From Strix aluco (lineage: Eukaryota; Chordata; Aves; Strigiformes; Strigidae): a stretch of 64,000 nucleotides of DNA. The notes beneath the pieces are model-generated. The model was not told the DNA's origin, ran no database searches, and saw only the letters and a list, made by a program, of their open reading frames with translations. Position numbers and translations under genes: made by a program. The stretch lies in contig NC_133970.1 in assembly GCF_031877795.1 (NCBI RefSeq), positions 46,379,287 through 46,443,286 of the forward strand, in the 5' to 3' direction. Positions 12,439 to 25,198 of the stretch are shown here, piece by piece (positions within the stretch are counted from its first letter, which is position 1; the number at the start of each line of letters is the position of its first letter).

Positions 12439-15400
12439 AGATGCAAACTTTTGTAATATAAATTAATTTCCATTACAGAAGGGCAACTGTATGGTACAAA
12501 AATCTGCAACTTCTATAAATATAATGAAATGCAAGAAGTTAACTGAAATAATACATCACAGATTTTTGTATAGCACATTTGAAGAGGGAAGCTAAGATAC
12601 ACATGGAGCATTATACAGCAAGAAAGAATATAAAAACCCACTAAGATTTAATTTTTTTCCATACAAATGCTAGAAGTACAAGTACAGGACTCAGCATGGA
12701 AGCAGTAAGATTACCAGCTCAGAGTGGGTAGACAAAGAAGTCTTATTGACAAGTTCTAAGCATTAGGCAGCAGACAGAAGCTTGTCAAAACCAGCTGTTG
12801 TTGGATACTGATTGATAATGTTTTCATTCTGATGGCTGAGACACTACAGACAGCCACGGGTCTGAGAAGCAGCCCAATGTGAGCATATACACATACACAC
12901 ACAAAGTAATTTAACAAATGTCTAAAGAACATTAAAGCACAATATCTTTTTTAAAAAGACAATGTTCACTCCTTAATGAACTTGCATATAAAGTAGAGCC
13001 TAGTGCCCAAGTTTATTTCATCTAAATGATGAACACATGTGAAAGTTTTTAAAAAAGAAAGAGAAAAAAAAGAAGCAATTGAGATTGGTCATCTGAATAA
13101 AAACTGCATGACGCTTACATATTCTACTATAGCCAGACCATTCAAGAACACTTAGACAAGGAAGTGTGACATGAGCTGCTATGAACATTTTTAATCCCTC
13201 CATAAAAAAGTGAAGGTATTTATAGACATTAAGAAGGTACACATCCATTAAATCCATCTGCAACACAAAACCACAGAACTACATTCAAAGTAAAGTTAAG
13301 CATTGGTCTTAGCCTTAAGCAGCTATGAGGTATTGTTTCAACCTGTGGTGAGGAATCATCACTACAGTAGTAAGAAAAAGCATATTCAAAATAATTTGGG
13401 GGAAAAAAAAAAAAAAAAAAAAAAATCACTGCTCCTGTGCAGTTGGCATTTTCCTAAAGAAAAAGGATTAAGCATCAAAAGGTCCTAGTCTAAGTGGACA
13501 TTGGTGTGTGCCAAAGCCATATTCTCATTGACTAGTTGGGCCTTTTGTATGTTAGTCATGTAGCACCTTCCAACAGTGCACAGTTGGGAAATCATGACCA
13601 AAATATAACTCAAACTCTAAAGTCTTTGGACCAGACTCACTGATGGCACAAGTACAGTTCCTGGAATGCAATATAGTTGGGCTTATTTTCACTTGTACCT
13701 TTTGGTCCATAACATGTGGGAACAAAGGGGAAAAACAGTGAAAAAAATTTATCTCTCATCTTCTAACTAATGCTCAATGAAAAAGCAGTAAAAGCTCTGA
13801 ATCCCTTTTTACCTCCCCAAACTGCTCTGCCTTCTCTGGGAAATTTTTCACTCACTCCTTCCCACCACTTCTTATTTGTCATTGTCCCTAAACAGGACAG
13901 AAATCCAGGGACCTTGTGGAAATCTGGGGACTCTGTAACCTCTAAGCTCATGTCAGCTAAGAGAGAGAGTTTAAAACTGTAAATCAGATCCAGTTCCTCT
14001 TGACATCCAGGGAAAGGAGTCTCCTTAACCCATACAAGAGAAACTGATAGGCAGCTGGGTCCCATCTAAACTGTGCAGAGAGAACTGGAACCAACATAGG
14101 GCTCCTCTCTGTATTTTAAAATGAACAGTTCCAGTTCTTGGGTATTTCCAAGAGTATGAGGAGTGAGGCAATTGACCTGGCAGGAAAGAGAAATAAAACA
14201 AAGCAAGAAGAGATGCCCTTCAGGCTTTCTGCCTATTCTATCACAAAATTAAGGAGCTTACCAGTTTTACAGTCTGTGGAAATTGAAAAGTAAACAAAAA
14301 GCCTTATAAAAACATTTTGTTTAACAAAGAGTACAATTGCAAGTAATAGAGAAGTGGCTTTTATAAGTCTTTAAAACCTGATCCTTTCTATTTTCTTATT
14401 CCCAAATAAACTACAGAAACTACAATAAACTTTAAACTTAAAAAATAAATGCTCAGAGTGGAAAGATATGTTGCTTAAAGCCCTGAAAAAAGTTACAAGT
14501 TTCAAAATACAAGCAGAATTGATGAGGAACCACTGACACATCACTACAGTTCGTGTTTGTAGACACTCATGCATGAGGGTAGCTGAATGCACAAGGCACA
14601 ACATTCAAGGTGTATATCAGTCCAGTGACTGATCTGCACATACCCTGTTGTGACTGACTTAATGGTGAACCAGTGACCTGGCATGTTTCTTCAATGGACA
14701 AAATTGGTTTATAAGGTTTTAAAAATCAACAAAAGGCATCCAAAAAACTGCAAGCCTACAATGTGGAAAACTTGGAAAGAGGAAATATGCACTGTGTTAC
14801 TGGAACCAAATGGGATTTTTCCAAATGTATTACAAGTGTTGTTTCCAATGAATAAGTTTTTGTCTTTGTAACATTTAGCCCAGAGGAAGTTTGAAAGAAC
14901 AAGTTATAATCCCTTGAAAAGAGAAACATATAGTACAAACACTGGAAGGCCCTTAATTATAGTATAGATGCCTTGGCACTGTTACAATAACAGTAGTATT
15001 CTATGAATGAGTGATACAGGAGGTAATCCTTATTTAATATCAGTCACACTTCTAACTAGTAATAAAGCCTCCACAGCTGAATTAACAGATATTTGCTTTG
15101 CTTCTCTTCATTGAAAGTAGTTTTCTATAAAATTATTACTTTATCCAATTTTTGTGTATTTTCTAAAAATATTGTTACTTAGACCACCTGCTTATGTCAC
15201 CTATTCTTCATGAATACTGTTACCTGCACACATCTGTGTGCTAATTTCCCTTTCAGGAAAATTCCAGTAAAATAATGGTTCTGCCTTTGACAAGGTTATG
15301 CAGTGACTTTAGAAGAGGAATCAACTAACATGCCAGCTGTGTTTTCATTTAGTAAAACTTCAGACTAACCTTTGAATTACCATGAAACTCCTTGCCTTTA

Positions 15401-16683
15401 AGGTATCCTATCAAGATTCTCAGTATCTGTGCTTTCCAGACTGTGGGGTCAGTAAACAAGCTAATACAAATTAGTCTCACAAATCCTTAAGACATTAGTT
15501 ATTTTTTAAAAAAACAAGGTATCAGGTAGAATTCCTCCTTTGCAGCTATGTTATTTTTGTGCATGCAAAATTTCCTATCAAGGATGATGGTAACATCAGA
15601 AAGCAACATGTAGTGTGCAGAACTAGTGATAAACCAAGAGGAACTCCCTATTTCAGTAGTGTAGACAACTTTACTGAAAATAGTCATGTACCTGATTCAC
15701 AGGATATTTATTTTAACAAAAGGACATTCTGCACTAACTATGTATAAACAACATATCACAGCACAGTCTTAATACCACACCATAATTAAGCTGTGAGCAG
15801 AATGAGCAGGTACGGTGATGCCTGAAGAACCACTATTCTCTCTTGTGTTTCACATTCTGGAAGGTTCTAAGTCTCACTCTTCTAACAAGTTTATAAGAAG
15901 GGAGAAGTTGTCTTTTACTGCCTTCATATCATCCAAGGAGCAGGGTTTAAGAATCCAGCACTTTCCATGTGCAAGTGGCTCAAGTTCAAAATCTTTTTTG
16001 ATCTATTAAGAAAAAAAAGAGACACCAATGTATTAATACTATAATGACAACACACTGTCTCTCTCTCGTCTAAAAAAAAAAAAGCACCTCTCAAAACATC
16101 AAAAACAACATATAAAAGATCAGTATACTAATTTTTAGAATCTTTCCCACAGCTGTTCTTATAATACAGGTTATGTGATGTGACCTGAAAGTGTTTTCTT
16201 TAGGGGTGAGTGACCTGCTTGGAAGCTACTGTTTTACCCATACATTTAACAGCATGGGAGGTCTGGGGAAGAATTATAGGAACATAAGGCAAAGAGCAAA
16301 GCACATGAAGCAAGTGTTCAAAAACATAGCCAAACCAGCAAAAGTAACTAAGAAATGTTAGGTTACATCTGCACTTTAATGTTAAAGCTGTATGTTTCAT
16401 CATACTCTTATTGGTAAACACTTAAGATGGAGAATTTGTTTCTTAAATTAATTTTGTTTTTTAAATTAACATAGCAGACTAGCACACTAATGTGATTAGA
16501 ATAGTAATAAGTATTATATGTGAGACATGATGGTTTTCTATGATGGTCTTTGTTCAAAATCCAGCATGTTCTAGCAGTCTTCAGCTGCTTATTAACAATA
16601 CCTAATAATGCCTATAAAGAAGGAAGCCTTTTAATTAAACTAATTCCATTTCAATTTCTGCAGCAACCATGCAGCAAGGAGGC
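12439..16683. other. AT-rich non-coding with an (A)23 tract
   Basis: Long stretch with no recognised gene or transposon. It holds an uninterrupted A tract at 13403-13425. Short ORFs only. Confidence 0.4.
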
Positions 16684-16704
16684 ATAAGAATATGATGCAA
16701 TATA

Positions 16705-17210
16705 TGTAATAAAACATATATGGTATTTGTTATTCAAATCTCAAGGGGAAAAAGAAGTTGTAGTCAGGATGTTGTGGCCGAACAGTTTTGTAATTCTCTT
16801 ATGTAAATAAGAAATAAGATATATGTATATAGTTTCTATTGTTAAAATCAGTTGTTAGAAGGGAGCTAAAATGGCCCCCATCTTCAAGCCACTACAGAAA
16901 CCCCTGTGCTGAGTCATCCCCCCTTCTGTGACGGAAACCTGAGAAAAGCCCGGGAAAACCTGAGAAAAGCCCGGGAAAACTTGTTTACACCTTTGCAGAC
17001 CCCTCAGGGTACGCCCATCATGAATATGGATGAAGCCTACACTAGAAAGGGACTCGGTTCTGCCGGGTCAGGTGTGTGTGCTGGTAGAGCAGAGACTCCC
17101 GGCACACCCAGCGCTGTTTTGCTCACTCGCCGCTTGCTAATAAATTTATTATTGATCACTAAAAATTGAGAAGTGGTTATTTCCCACTAAATTACTTTTA
17201 ATCTATAACA
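16705..17210 (+). mobile_element. solo LTR, 506 bp
   Basis: Starts TGTAATAAAACATA, ends ATCTATAACA, and is flanked by ATATA at 16700-16704 and 17211-17215. Inside are a 19-bp tandem duplication (two CTGAGAAAAGCCCGGGAAAA-like units near 16940-16978) and AATAAA near 17140, which indicates plus orientation. Because the TSD is AT-rich, the left edge is less certain. A start at TGTTGTGGCCG (16770) was considered but lacks a matching repeat. Confidence 0.6.
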
Positions 17211-17238
17211 ATATAGAATAAGAATATGATGCAATATA

Positions 17239-18590
17239 GAATTTCAAGTTTTAAGGTGATTATAAGCCTTTGACAAAATAACCAAGGAAGATGCAGTTTC
17301 TTGGAAAGACCAATCGTCACTGACACTAATTACACCAACTGTCAAGGCAGAAACACAGACCCACAGAAAGACTGAAAAAGAAAAGATTTCATTTAGTATC
17401 ATACTCCAATCACTTTTCAAAATAGCAAGTACAATATAAAAAGATATTTTTGATCCTATTAATGCCTTTTAGGAGAAGACAGAAGTATGCAGGTTATTTT
17501 GGTCCACAGATTGATTACATTTTTCATAAAAATTTTAGTCTTTGATAGTATTTGATCCAATAGTATTTGATCCAAAAGTCTACTCGTGTTTGACTTGTCA
17601 AAACAGACATTTAGTTTTTATATCCAAAATTACATCCATCAATACTTGCTATTCTCAACATACCAACAGAAATATTTAGTGCTTAGTTTGCACATTCTTG
17701 TTCCTTGTAATTATTGCCAAATATTCTTAATTTTCTTTTATCACAGACTGAGCCACAAATACACAACACAACAGGAGCAGTTACTTGTATTGTGGTAGGC
17801 AGTAGAGGCCCTAGACAGGCAACTGGAGCCACACTGTGTGAGGCTCCATGTGCAGGGGACAAAAAAAAAAAAAAAAAAAAAGCTTCCAAAGCCCAAACAA
17901 GCTGCAACATCTCTATGCAGCTCTTACAGTGTCTATACAACAGTTTTATTTATCTAATAATGTATTCTAATAGAAGAAACTGACTGTAGTTATATCAACT
18001 CACATAAATCAGAACTCAACTGTGACAATGCATCAAGAAGGGTTTCTTATTTTTTAGAAAGTAATTTCAAGCAGAGCTTCTAGTGACAAATATCAGAAAA
18101 AAATGGTGGTTTTGAGACAGGAACTTCTGCTTCCCACAGCTAAGATACAGGTGAAACCTTTAAAAATATATTTTCAACAAAGCAGAATTGTATCAATAAC
18201 AACCTGCAAACATTTGAAAATGAAGCATGGTACTTGACATTCACTTCCCCTCAAACAAATTTCAGAAAACACACAAGTTGAAATAAATGGGACTTCAACA
18301 ACCAGTATTTTAATATTAACATACTTACTTTTTAGCATTGCTATCTTAGTGCCATATTAGCATCTGATATGTTAACATGGTTATATGTGATCAGAAACTA
18401 AATACTAATCTCTATAAGGGATATACTGCAATATCTCCTGCAGCTGAACTGACACCAAATTGAATTTACCCCCATTATGTTGTGCGATTTGGTATACCAC
18501 CTATATAGAACTTGTTTAGCATAACTTGCTTAACATTAGTAGCTAAATTTGCTGAAGCTTTAGACTGCAAGCTGTGAACTTTCACCTAGA
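17239..18590. other. non-coding with an (A)21 tract
   Basis: AT-rich sequence with an A tract at 17861-17881. The tract follows a short GC-richer segment and could be the tail of an old retrocopy, but I recognise no parent. Nothing else is seen. Confidence 0.35.
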
Positions 18591-18780
18591 TATGTTGAAC
18601 TTTTATCTACTCAAGCAAAAGAAGGCCCCAGAGCCGGTTAAAGCCAGAAGATAAGGAAGCTACATTCATTAACAGAAGCTGCAACCTTAGAGATAGGAAA
18701 AGAAATGGCCCGCCTAGAGACAATGAAAGGACCCAATGAAGAATGGGAAGACCCCAGACCCTGATATTACTATTGGTCCA
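18591..18780 (+). mobile_element. probable LTR, left piece, split by CR1
   Basis: This segment ends in an ATTGGTCCAATCA promoter-like motif immediately before the CR1. Beyond the CR1, 21506-21670 has a TATA-like GGGTATAATTGCCC and then AATAAA in the same orientation. The two pieces look like one LTR interrupted by the CR1. The outer boundaries are not resolved and the family is unknown. Confidence 0.4.
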
Positions 18781-19409
18781 ATCACACAGAATCACAGAAT
18801 CATCTAGGTTGGAAAAGACCTTGAAGGTCATCCAGTTCAACCATTAACCTAACACTGACTGTTCCCACCTACACCATATCCCTCAGCGCTATGTCAACCC
18901 TGCTCTTAAACACGTCCAGGGATGGGGACTCCACCACTGCCCTGGGCAGCCCATTCCAACGCTTAACGTTCTGTAAAGAAATGCTTCCTAATATCCAGTC
19001 TAAACCTTCCCTGGAGCAACTTGAGGCCATTCCCTCTTGACCTATTGCTTATTACTTAGTTAAAGAGGCTCATCCCCAGCTCTCTGCAGCCTCCTTTCAG
19101 GTAGTTGTAGAGGGCGGTGAGGTCTCCCCTCAGCCTCCTCTTCTCCAGACTAAACCCCCCCAGTTCCCTCAGCCGCTCCTCGTACGACATGTGCTCCAGA
19201 CCCTGCACCAGCTCCGTTGTCCTTCTCTGGACACGCTCGAGTCATTCAATGGCCTTTTTGTAGTGAGGGGCCCAAAACTGAACACAGTCATCGAGGTGTG
19301 GCCTCACCAGTGCCGAGTACAGGGGTAAGATCCCTTCCCTGTCCCTGCTGGCCACGCTATTTCTGATGCAAGCCAGGATACCATTGGCCTTCTTGGCCAC
19401 CTGGGCACA

Positions 19410-20920
19410 CTACTGGCTCATGTTCAGCCGGCTGTCAATCAACACCCCCAGGTCCCTCTCTGACTGGCAGCTCTCCAGCCACTCCTTCCCAAGCCTGTAG
19501 CGCCGCTGGGGGTTGTTGTGGCCCAAGTGCAGCACCCGGCATTTGGCCTTATTGAAACTCCTCCAGTTGGCCTCAGCCCATCGCTCCAGCCTGGCCAGGT
19601 CTCTCTGCAGAGCCTCCCTACCCTCGAGCAGACCAACACTCCCACCCAACTTGGTGTCATCTGCAAACTTACTGAGGGTGCACTCGATCCCCTCATCTGG
19701 ATCATCAATTAAGATGTTAAACAGGAGTGGCCCCAAAACTGAGCCCTGAGGGACACCACTCGTGACTGGCTGCCAACTGGACTTACCTCCATTCACCACC
19801 ACTCTTTGGGCCCGGCCATCCAGCCAGTTTTTTACCCAGCAGAGCGTGTGCCCATCCAAGCCTCGAGCAGCCGGTTTAACCAGGAGAATGCTGTGGGAAA
19901 CGGTGTCAAAGGCCTTACTAAAGTCAAGGTAAACTACATCCACAGCCTTTCCCTCATCCAATAAGCAGGTCGCCCTGTCGTAGAAGGAGATCAGGTTTGT
20001 CAAGCAGGACCTGCCTTTCATAAACCCATGCTGACTGGGTCTGATCATCTGGTTGTCCCACCTGTGTTGTGTGATGGTACTCAGGATGAGCTGCTCCATC
20101 AGCTTCCCAGGCACCGACATCAAGCTGACAGGCCTGTAATTTCCTGGATCATCCTTCCGACCCTTCTTATAGATGGGCGTCACATTGGCCAGTTTCCAGT
20201 CTGGCGGGACCTCCCCAGTCAGCCAGGACTGCTGGGAAATGCTGGAAAGCGGCTTTGCGAGCACCCCAGCCAGCTCCTTCAGCACCCTCGGTGTATCCCA
20301 TCCGGTCCCATAGACTTGTGTTTGTCTATGTGATGCAGTAGGTCACTGACTGTCTCCTCCTGGATTGCGGGGGGGTCGTTCTCCCAGTCTCTGTCTTCTG
20401 GCTGAGGAGGCTGGATTCCCTCAATACAACTAGTCTTGTTATTAAAGACTGAGGCAAAGAAGGCATTAAGCACCTCAGCCTTTTCCACATCACTTGTTAC
20501 CATGTTTCCTCCCGCATCCAGCAGGGGATGGAGACTCTCCCTGGTCTTTCTTTGGCTGCTCACATACTTATAGAAACATTTCTTGTTATCCTTGACTGCT
20601 GAAGCCAGATTAATTTCCAGCTGGGCTTTAGACCTCCTGATTTCCACCCTGCATAGCCTCACAGCCTCTTTGTAATCACTGTGAGTGGCTAGCCCCTTCC
20701 TCCAAAGGCTGTAAACTCTCCTTTTCTCCTTGAGTTGCAGCCAAAGCTCCCTGTTCAGCCAGGGTGGTCTTCTCTGTCGCCGGCTTCTCTTACAGCACCT
20801 GGGGACTGCCTGCTCCTGAGCCATTAACACTTCCTTCTTAAAGAGTGCCCAGCCTTCCTGGACCCCTATACCCTTCAGGATCGTCTCCCAAGGGATCCTT
20901 TCAAGCAGGTGCCTAAACAA
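19410..20920 (-). pseudogene. CR1 ORF2 reverse transcriptase, broken
   Basis: ORF2 of a CR1 LINE encodes an endonuclease and a reverse transcriptase for target-primed retrotransposition. Here the RT is split into two overlapping frames: 20279-20920 (region before the catalytic core) and 19410-20285 (291 residues). The second frame carries the non-LTR RT motifs [31 protein letters not shown] and the catalytic FADD. The break near 20280 and the stop before the C-terminal region show that it is dead. An EN-type GHSDHEIIEF motif lies upstream, near 21000. The identity of the family is certain, and no function is expected. Confidence 0.93.
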
Positions 20921-21038
20921 GTCAAAGTCAGCACTTTAAGTGTCCAGGATGTCAGTTCTCTGTCCCCTCTCCTGGCTTCTCTAAGAATAGAGAACTCTAT
21001 TATTTCATGATCACTGTGCCCTAGTTTGCCTCCAACCG

Positions 21039-21478
21039 TGTTGTGGTTTGAACTCAGCCGGTAGCAAATCGCCATGTGGCCAGTTGTTTACTCCCGCCCC
21101 GCCCCCCCCCCCCCCCCGGTGAAATAGGGGAGGGACAAAAAAGAAGAAATTTGTAGGTTTAAAAAAAAAAAAAAATTACTAGCAAAAGCAACAGTAACGA
21201 TAGTAGTCCAAAACAGGTAAAATGCAGTAGTGGCTCACTCAGCGGCGACCGGTACAGAGCCCGTCCCCAGCAGCGATCTGACCGCACCGGTGAAACTCCA
21301 CCCAGCCGATCCGGAAACCGAAAACAAAACAAACAACGCCCGTGAGAGAGCAGGCGCCCGCCTATATGCTGAGCATTGCATCACATGCCATGGAATGCTC
21401 CAATGATCGATCTGGACCCAGCCCTTCAGCTGTGCTCGCCCAAGGAAAGTTAACTCTATCCTGGCCAAAACCAGGACA
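21039..21478 (-). mobile_element. solo LTR inside CR1, family C
   Basis: A 440-bp LTR in minus orientation. The plus strand starts TGTTGTGGTTTGAA and ends GGCCAAAACCAGGACA, so the sense strand begins TGTCCTGG, a common avian ERVL-type LTR start. The TSD AACCG is at 21034-21038 and 21479-21483. A (C)16 tract at 21102-21117 is shared in position with the relative at 45807-46122. Removing the LTR rejoins the CR1 endonuclease reading. Confidence 0.9.
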
Positions 21479-21505
21479 AACCGCCACATCATCCACCAGT
21501 CGTGT

Positions 21506-21670
21506 GAGGGGTGGGGAATTTAGGGTATAATTGCCCAGGGATTTCTTTGTTTGAGATCTCTCTTTGGAGGCACCCACATCGAGCTGTAATGCTATTAATA
21601 AAAAGGACTTTATAGAAGAATCTCCTTTCAGTTTATTGATTCAGTGGAAACCTAGAGTCAAACCCTGTTA
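21506..21670 (+). mobile_element. probable LTR, right piece
   Basis: See the left piece at 18591-18780. This piece has TATA-like TATAATT near 21526, then TATTAATAAAAAGGACTTTA with an AATAAA polyadenylation signal near 21597. The right edge is not defined by a TSD. Confidence 0.4.
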
Positions 21671-22640
21671 TGGTGGCTGGCATGCATAATTTCCATACAA
21701 GTTAATATATTGAATTAATGTCACTGATCATAATATTGGAGAAGCAGGATAAGAAATCTGTCTTGCCTGTTTCAGTAACAGCCTCCTTGACTACTAAATA
21801 AGGGGAGGAAGTAAAAGCTGCACAGAAACATAACAAAGCAAAATGTGAGTGCAGCTAGCTGATGGAGCAACCTGCTGGTGTTAAACTGACAAACATGGCT
21901 GAGTAATTTGAGATATTTCAGACCCACAACCTGGAGGATGTCCACCACACCCCCTCTACTGGAAGACTATTGCCATCAGCCCCTTGAGCTCACTGAAGTC
22001 TGTCTGCAATCTTATTTTCATAGCCTCTTGAATTAAGACTATACCATATGAAGAAATGATTAGGAAAAGGTCATTACATAGTAAGGACAATACTTGGGTT
22101 TTAAAGCATTAAATATCTAAACTTCTACTTCAGCAGTAAAACAGCATCAACTCATTTAGTAAAACAAATTTTGCAGAGAAATTATTTATTTCAATGTCCA
22201 ATGTTGATTAAATTTTATTTTTCACTATTTCTTGGTGTGTAATCAAAATGTAACAAAATCAGCAATGTGCTGTCATCATTTTCCACACCTAAGGAACAGT
22301 TCAGAGTGTCTGCATTAATAGGCCCTAAATAAATGCTGAAATTAGTGATTGTTAAATCAGTGGCTTTTGAAATGAGAAGTTTTGATAATGGCATGAAAGC
22401 ACAGCTGCTTGTATTCACTTAAGTAACAGCTATTTTGTTCATACCTACAGAGAAAAAAGATTTTCTAGATGACTTGTCTCTAATCCAAATATAGAAGAAT
22501 AACACTTATCAGTTTACAAATAATAAAAAACTAAACCAGAAGTAGCACTGAAATGATTTTCCACAACCCAAGGGACACTGTGTGGTATGTTACTATTTTT
22601 CCTCATTTAAACTTCACACTACAGCAGAGTTTTGCACTCC
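21671..22640. other. non-coding, nothing recognised
   Basis: AT-rich sequence with short ORFs only. No recognised repeat. Confidence 0.4.
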
Positions 22641-22644
22641 AGAG

Positions 22645-23466
22645 TGAAACAAAGAGGTTCACTCAACAGTCAGAATTGAGTATAAGTGTTAAGCAGGTAT
22701 TCTTTATTCGCAGCACTGGGCAGCACTGGGGATCGCTCCACCACAAGTGCCACACTTACTAACAAAATGCTCTGACTAATATACACAAAAAGCATACATA
22801 TGCATTAGATTTCTTAGAAAAGGCAGTCTTATGCTAATGGGTTCTCAGAATTCATTTACATAATCTGAGCATGTGTAGTAAAAATAGAGTGAGGGTCTTC
22901 TCCCATCCTTAGGGGTCCACATAGCCTTCCTCACACTGTCCCTTAGTGAACTTAAGGTTTCTTGTGTCCATACGTGGTCATAGAGTTACTTCATCCATCC
23001 TTCAGCTCCTGTTTGTTCCAAGGAGGTTAGTTTAGACCAGCTTCTAGTCACTTATCTTGACACTGGCTTCTTCTTAGGCCCTTATTTTCTTTAGGTTTCT
23101 GCTATTAGGAATGTACTCAGGGAGCTTTTCAGACTGTCCAAGGACTGTCTTATCTCCACTAGGCAAGGAGTTAAAGGTTTCAAAACACCTTACAAGTGGG
23201 TAATGACTACAGAGGGTAGTTAGGAAAAAGTATAAATGAAATTATATACATTACAGTAAAATACAGAAAAAATACAGGAAAAAATAAAAGCTAGCAAAAC
23301 ATAAGTGATGTCTGACATTAAAACTTATTTTATAGGTCCCTGTACATTAACAATTTCAAGTATACTTGTAGCAGCTTCCCTTCAAGAGCTTTGCAAGCGG
23401 GCTCTACTACTTTGAAAGTTCCAGAAAGAAGTTTGCAGACACAAATATTTTCCAATTTACTATAAC
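22645..23466 (-). mobile_element. LTR, family B-like, edges approximate
   Basis: Shares with the 6882 and 27854 LTRs the block GCAGGTATTCTTTATTC followed by a GGGGATCGCTCCACCACAAG segment, and is antisense (AATAAA on the minus strand). Just right of it, CTCCCCCCTTT at about 23469-23479 is the complement of a purine tract like those next to 3' LTRs, so this may be a 3' LTR with a stub of internal sequence. I found no TSD. Confidence 0.5.
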
Positions 23467-23479
23467 TTCTCCCCCCTTT

Positions 23480-23943
23480 AACTCAGAAGATGTCATTCAG
23501 TTCTAAAAAAAGTAAGTTTTTTCAGACTTAAAAAGGAACCCTTTTTTACATGTAAGAGATAAAAAAACTACATGAAAAAAGAACCACACAAGTTGTCCAC
23601 TGGAATACTCAGCTCTCCATCTGCTTTCCTTTTGTTTCTCTAGTTGCTTTCTGCCCCGATGGCCATCATTCACACTTGTTCCCCACCAGGTTTCCTACGA
23701 GGATGAACACTAATCACTGAAAATGTCCAAAGGAAGCTGAAATTCTCTGAATACTCACCTAGGTAGTACTTGCATAATCAGATAATCAGCAGTAACTATT
23801 TTACAGCTCCCTTCAACTGCACTAGTACAAAAGGGGTGAGATCCTAAGAGAAACTCTTTTGTCTTCCCCTTGCATAAATGGTGAAAAGCTTTCTGCCTGT
23901 TCATGGATGCCAAAGCAAAATATAAAGACTGAAATATGCTTCA
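23480..23943. other. possible ERV internal remnant or unique DNA
   Basis: Follows the polypurine-like tract next to the preceding LTR, but I recognise no retroviral protein in any frame. Could equally be ordinary non-coding DNA. Confidence 0.3.
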
Positions 23944-23948
23944 GATGT

Positions 23949-25193
23949 TGTTTTGCTGATTAAGGATATCAATGAAACTCAGACACCAGAGTGAAAAGAG
24001 CAGGCGTATTTTACTGGTGATAACCAAATAAAGTAACAGTGTAATACAGAAAACATGCAGGAAGAAAAGGCAGAATAGTGCACTTAAAGCAACAAACAGG
24101 AAAATACAGGGTAATGCATCAAATCATTACTACATGAGAGAGAGAAGAGTGATCAAGAAAGATCCATCACCACTTGCATACGTTACCATCATCCAGACCC
24201 GCAGGCGCTGGGCAGCCCCGGTTACAGCGAGGATTTGGAGAGCCTGTCCCGGCAAGTGGGAAATCCTACGCGGTGCGTCCACCCGTAGGTGAGGCTTCCA
24301 AAGTCGCTGTGAGCGGGTCCAGCCTTATATACCAGAGATCGACAAGCCAGAATAGCTGGCACCTTTGTTTTGAGCGGAAAGTTTCTGGTTTCATTCTCCT
24401 GTTGGATTCCACCTGTGGGAGGCATCGGCCTGTCAGCCTTGCACAGCCTCTGAGAAACAGGCCTTGGGAGAAAGATCAGAAACTGCTGAGCTGTGCCAAG
24501 GTGGCAGGGAAAAACAACGGCCAGCTGCAACACTGAGCTGTGGCAAAGTACTGGACTGTGAGAAGTTACCGCCGCGTGAACAGCGCGTGAACGAGAGGGT
24601 GATTGGTCTGCACAGCGCGTGTTAGAGTGGTCTGATGCTGATAGGAGAAAAGGTTGATAGCTGTCTGATTGCTGATTTGTTAACTATGAAGTAAGAGCTT
24701 TGGCGAGAGCATAAGTATGTACTATTGGAAAAATAAACGGCTTTGCTTGTTATAACTCTCATAGAGTTGTGCAGGTCCAATATCCTCCCGCAACATCCAC
24801 CCAAAGCCTGGCCAGGGCTCGGGGGGGAACCAAGGGAGTTTCTAACAAGGCCAAATACGTGGGTTCTCAGCCTTGAACAAGGCTAAACAAGGGAAGTTGG
24901 ATACATTCTCTCAGCATTTCATCCTCACTACTGATTATATTCTAAGCTGCATCTTTCCCTAGTGAGCTTACATACTTTGTTAATGATTACATACTAAGTT
25001 AGCAGCTTCGGCTCGGGGCCTGTTGTTCAGGCTGCAGTATTTCAATGCTTTAGCACTTTTTACACCAGCATAAGTGGGTTGTTATAACTTAGTACAATAC
25101 CTACTAGCACAATGGTTATCAGTTATAAAATATACAGGATTCATCTATAGGTCAACTCTGGCTTGGGCCTGTTGTCCAAGCCTTAGCACTTCA
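23949..25193 (-). mobile_element. solo LTR family D with a nested LTR
   Basis: Plus strand starts TGTTTTGCTGATTAAGG and ends CCTTAGCACTTCA, with GATGT duplicated at 23944-23948 and 25194-25198. Without the insertion at 24414-24795 the LTR is about 857 bp and closely matches the copy at 59341-60178. Orientation is minus: the complement of CCTTATATACC near 24325 gives a TATA box. ORFs conserved between the two copies (for example the one starting near 24174) reflect LTR identity, not a gene. Confidence 0.9.
24414..24795 (+). mobile_element. solo LTR family E nested in an LTR
   Basis: A 382-bp insertion starting TGTGGGAGGCATCGG and ending CTCCCGCAACA, with the 6-bp TSD TCCACC at 24408-24413 and 24796-24801. 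The uninterrupted sister copy at 59341-60178 has one TCCACC at this point, which proves the insertion. AATAAA near 24731 gives plus orientation. A 6-bp TSD fits class II (beta/alpha-like) integrases. A related, reversed fragment is at about 57290-57484. Confidence 0.93.
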
Positions 25194-25198
25194 GATGT

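Larger units (their letters stand above)
18781..21505 (-). mobile_element. CR1 LINE, 5'-truncated, interrupted by an LTR
   Basis: Minus-strand CR1 non-LTR retrotransposon. Its 3' terminus is at the left: CACAGAAT octamers followed by CATCTAGGTTGGAAAAGACC. Reading leftward it runs from the end of the endonuclease domain through the reverse transcriptase and the C-terminal region. The solo LTR at 21039-21478 splits it within the endonuclease segment, and the CR1 reading resumes on the far side of that LTR. The 5' end is approximate and 5' truncation is normal for CR1. Confidence 0.93.

Noticed and set aside
17700..17881. Processed pseudogene ending in (A)21
   Set aside because: No parent gene recognised and no target duplication found. 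It could be a simple A tract.
24174..24536. 120-codon ORF nearly repeated at 59562-59879
   Set aside because: Similarity comes from two copies of one LTR family. In the first copy the frame runs into a nested LTR.
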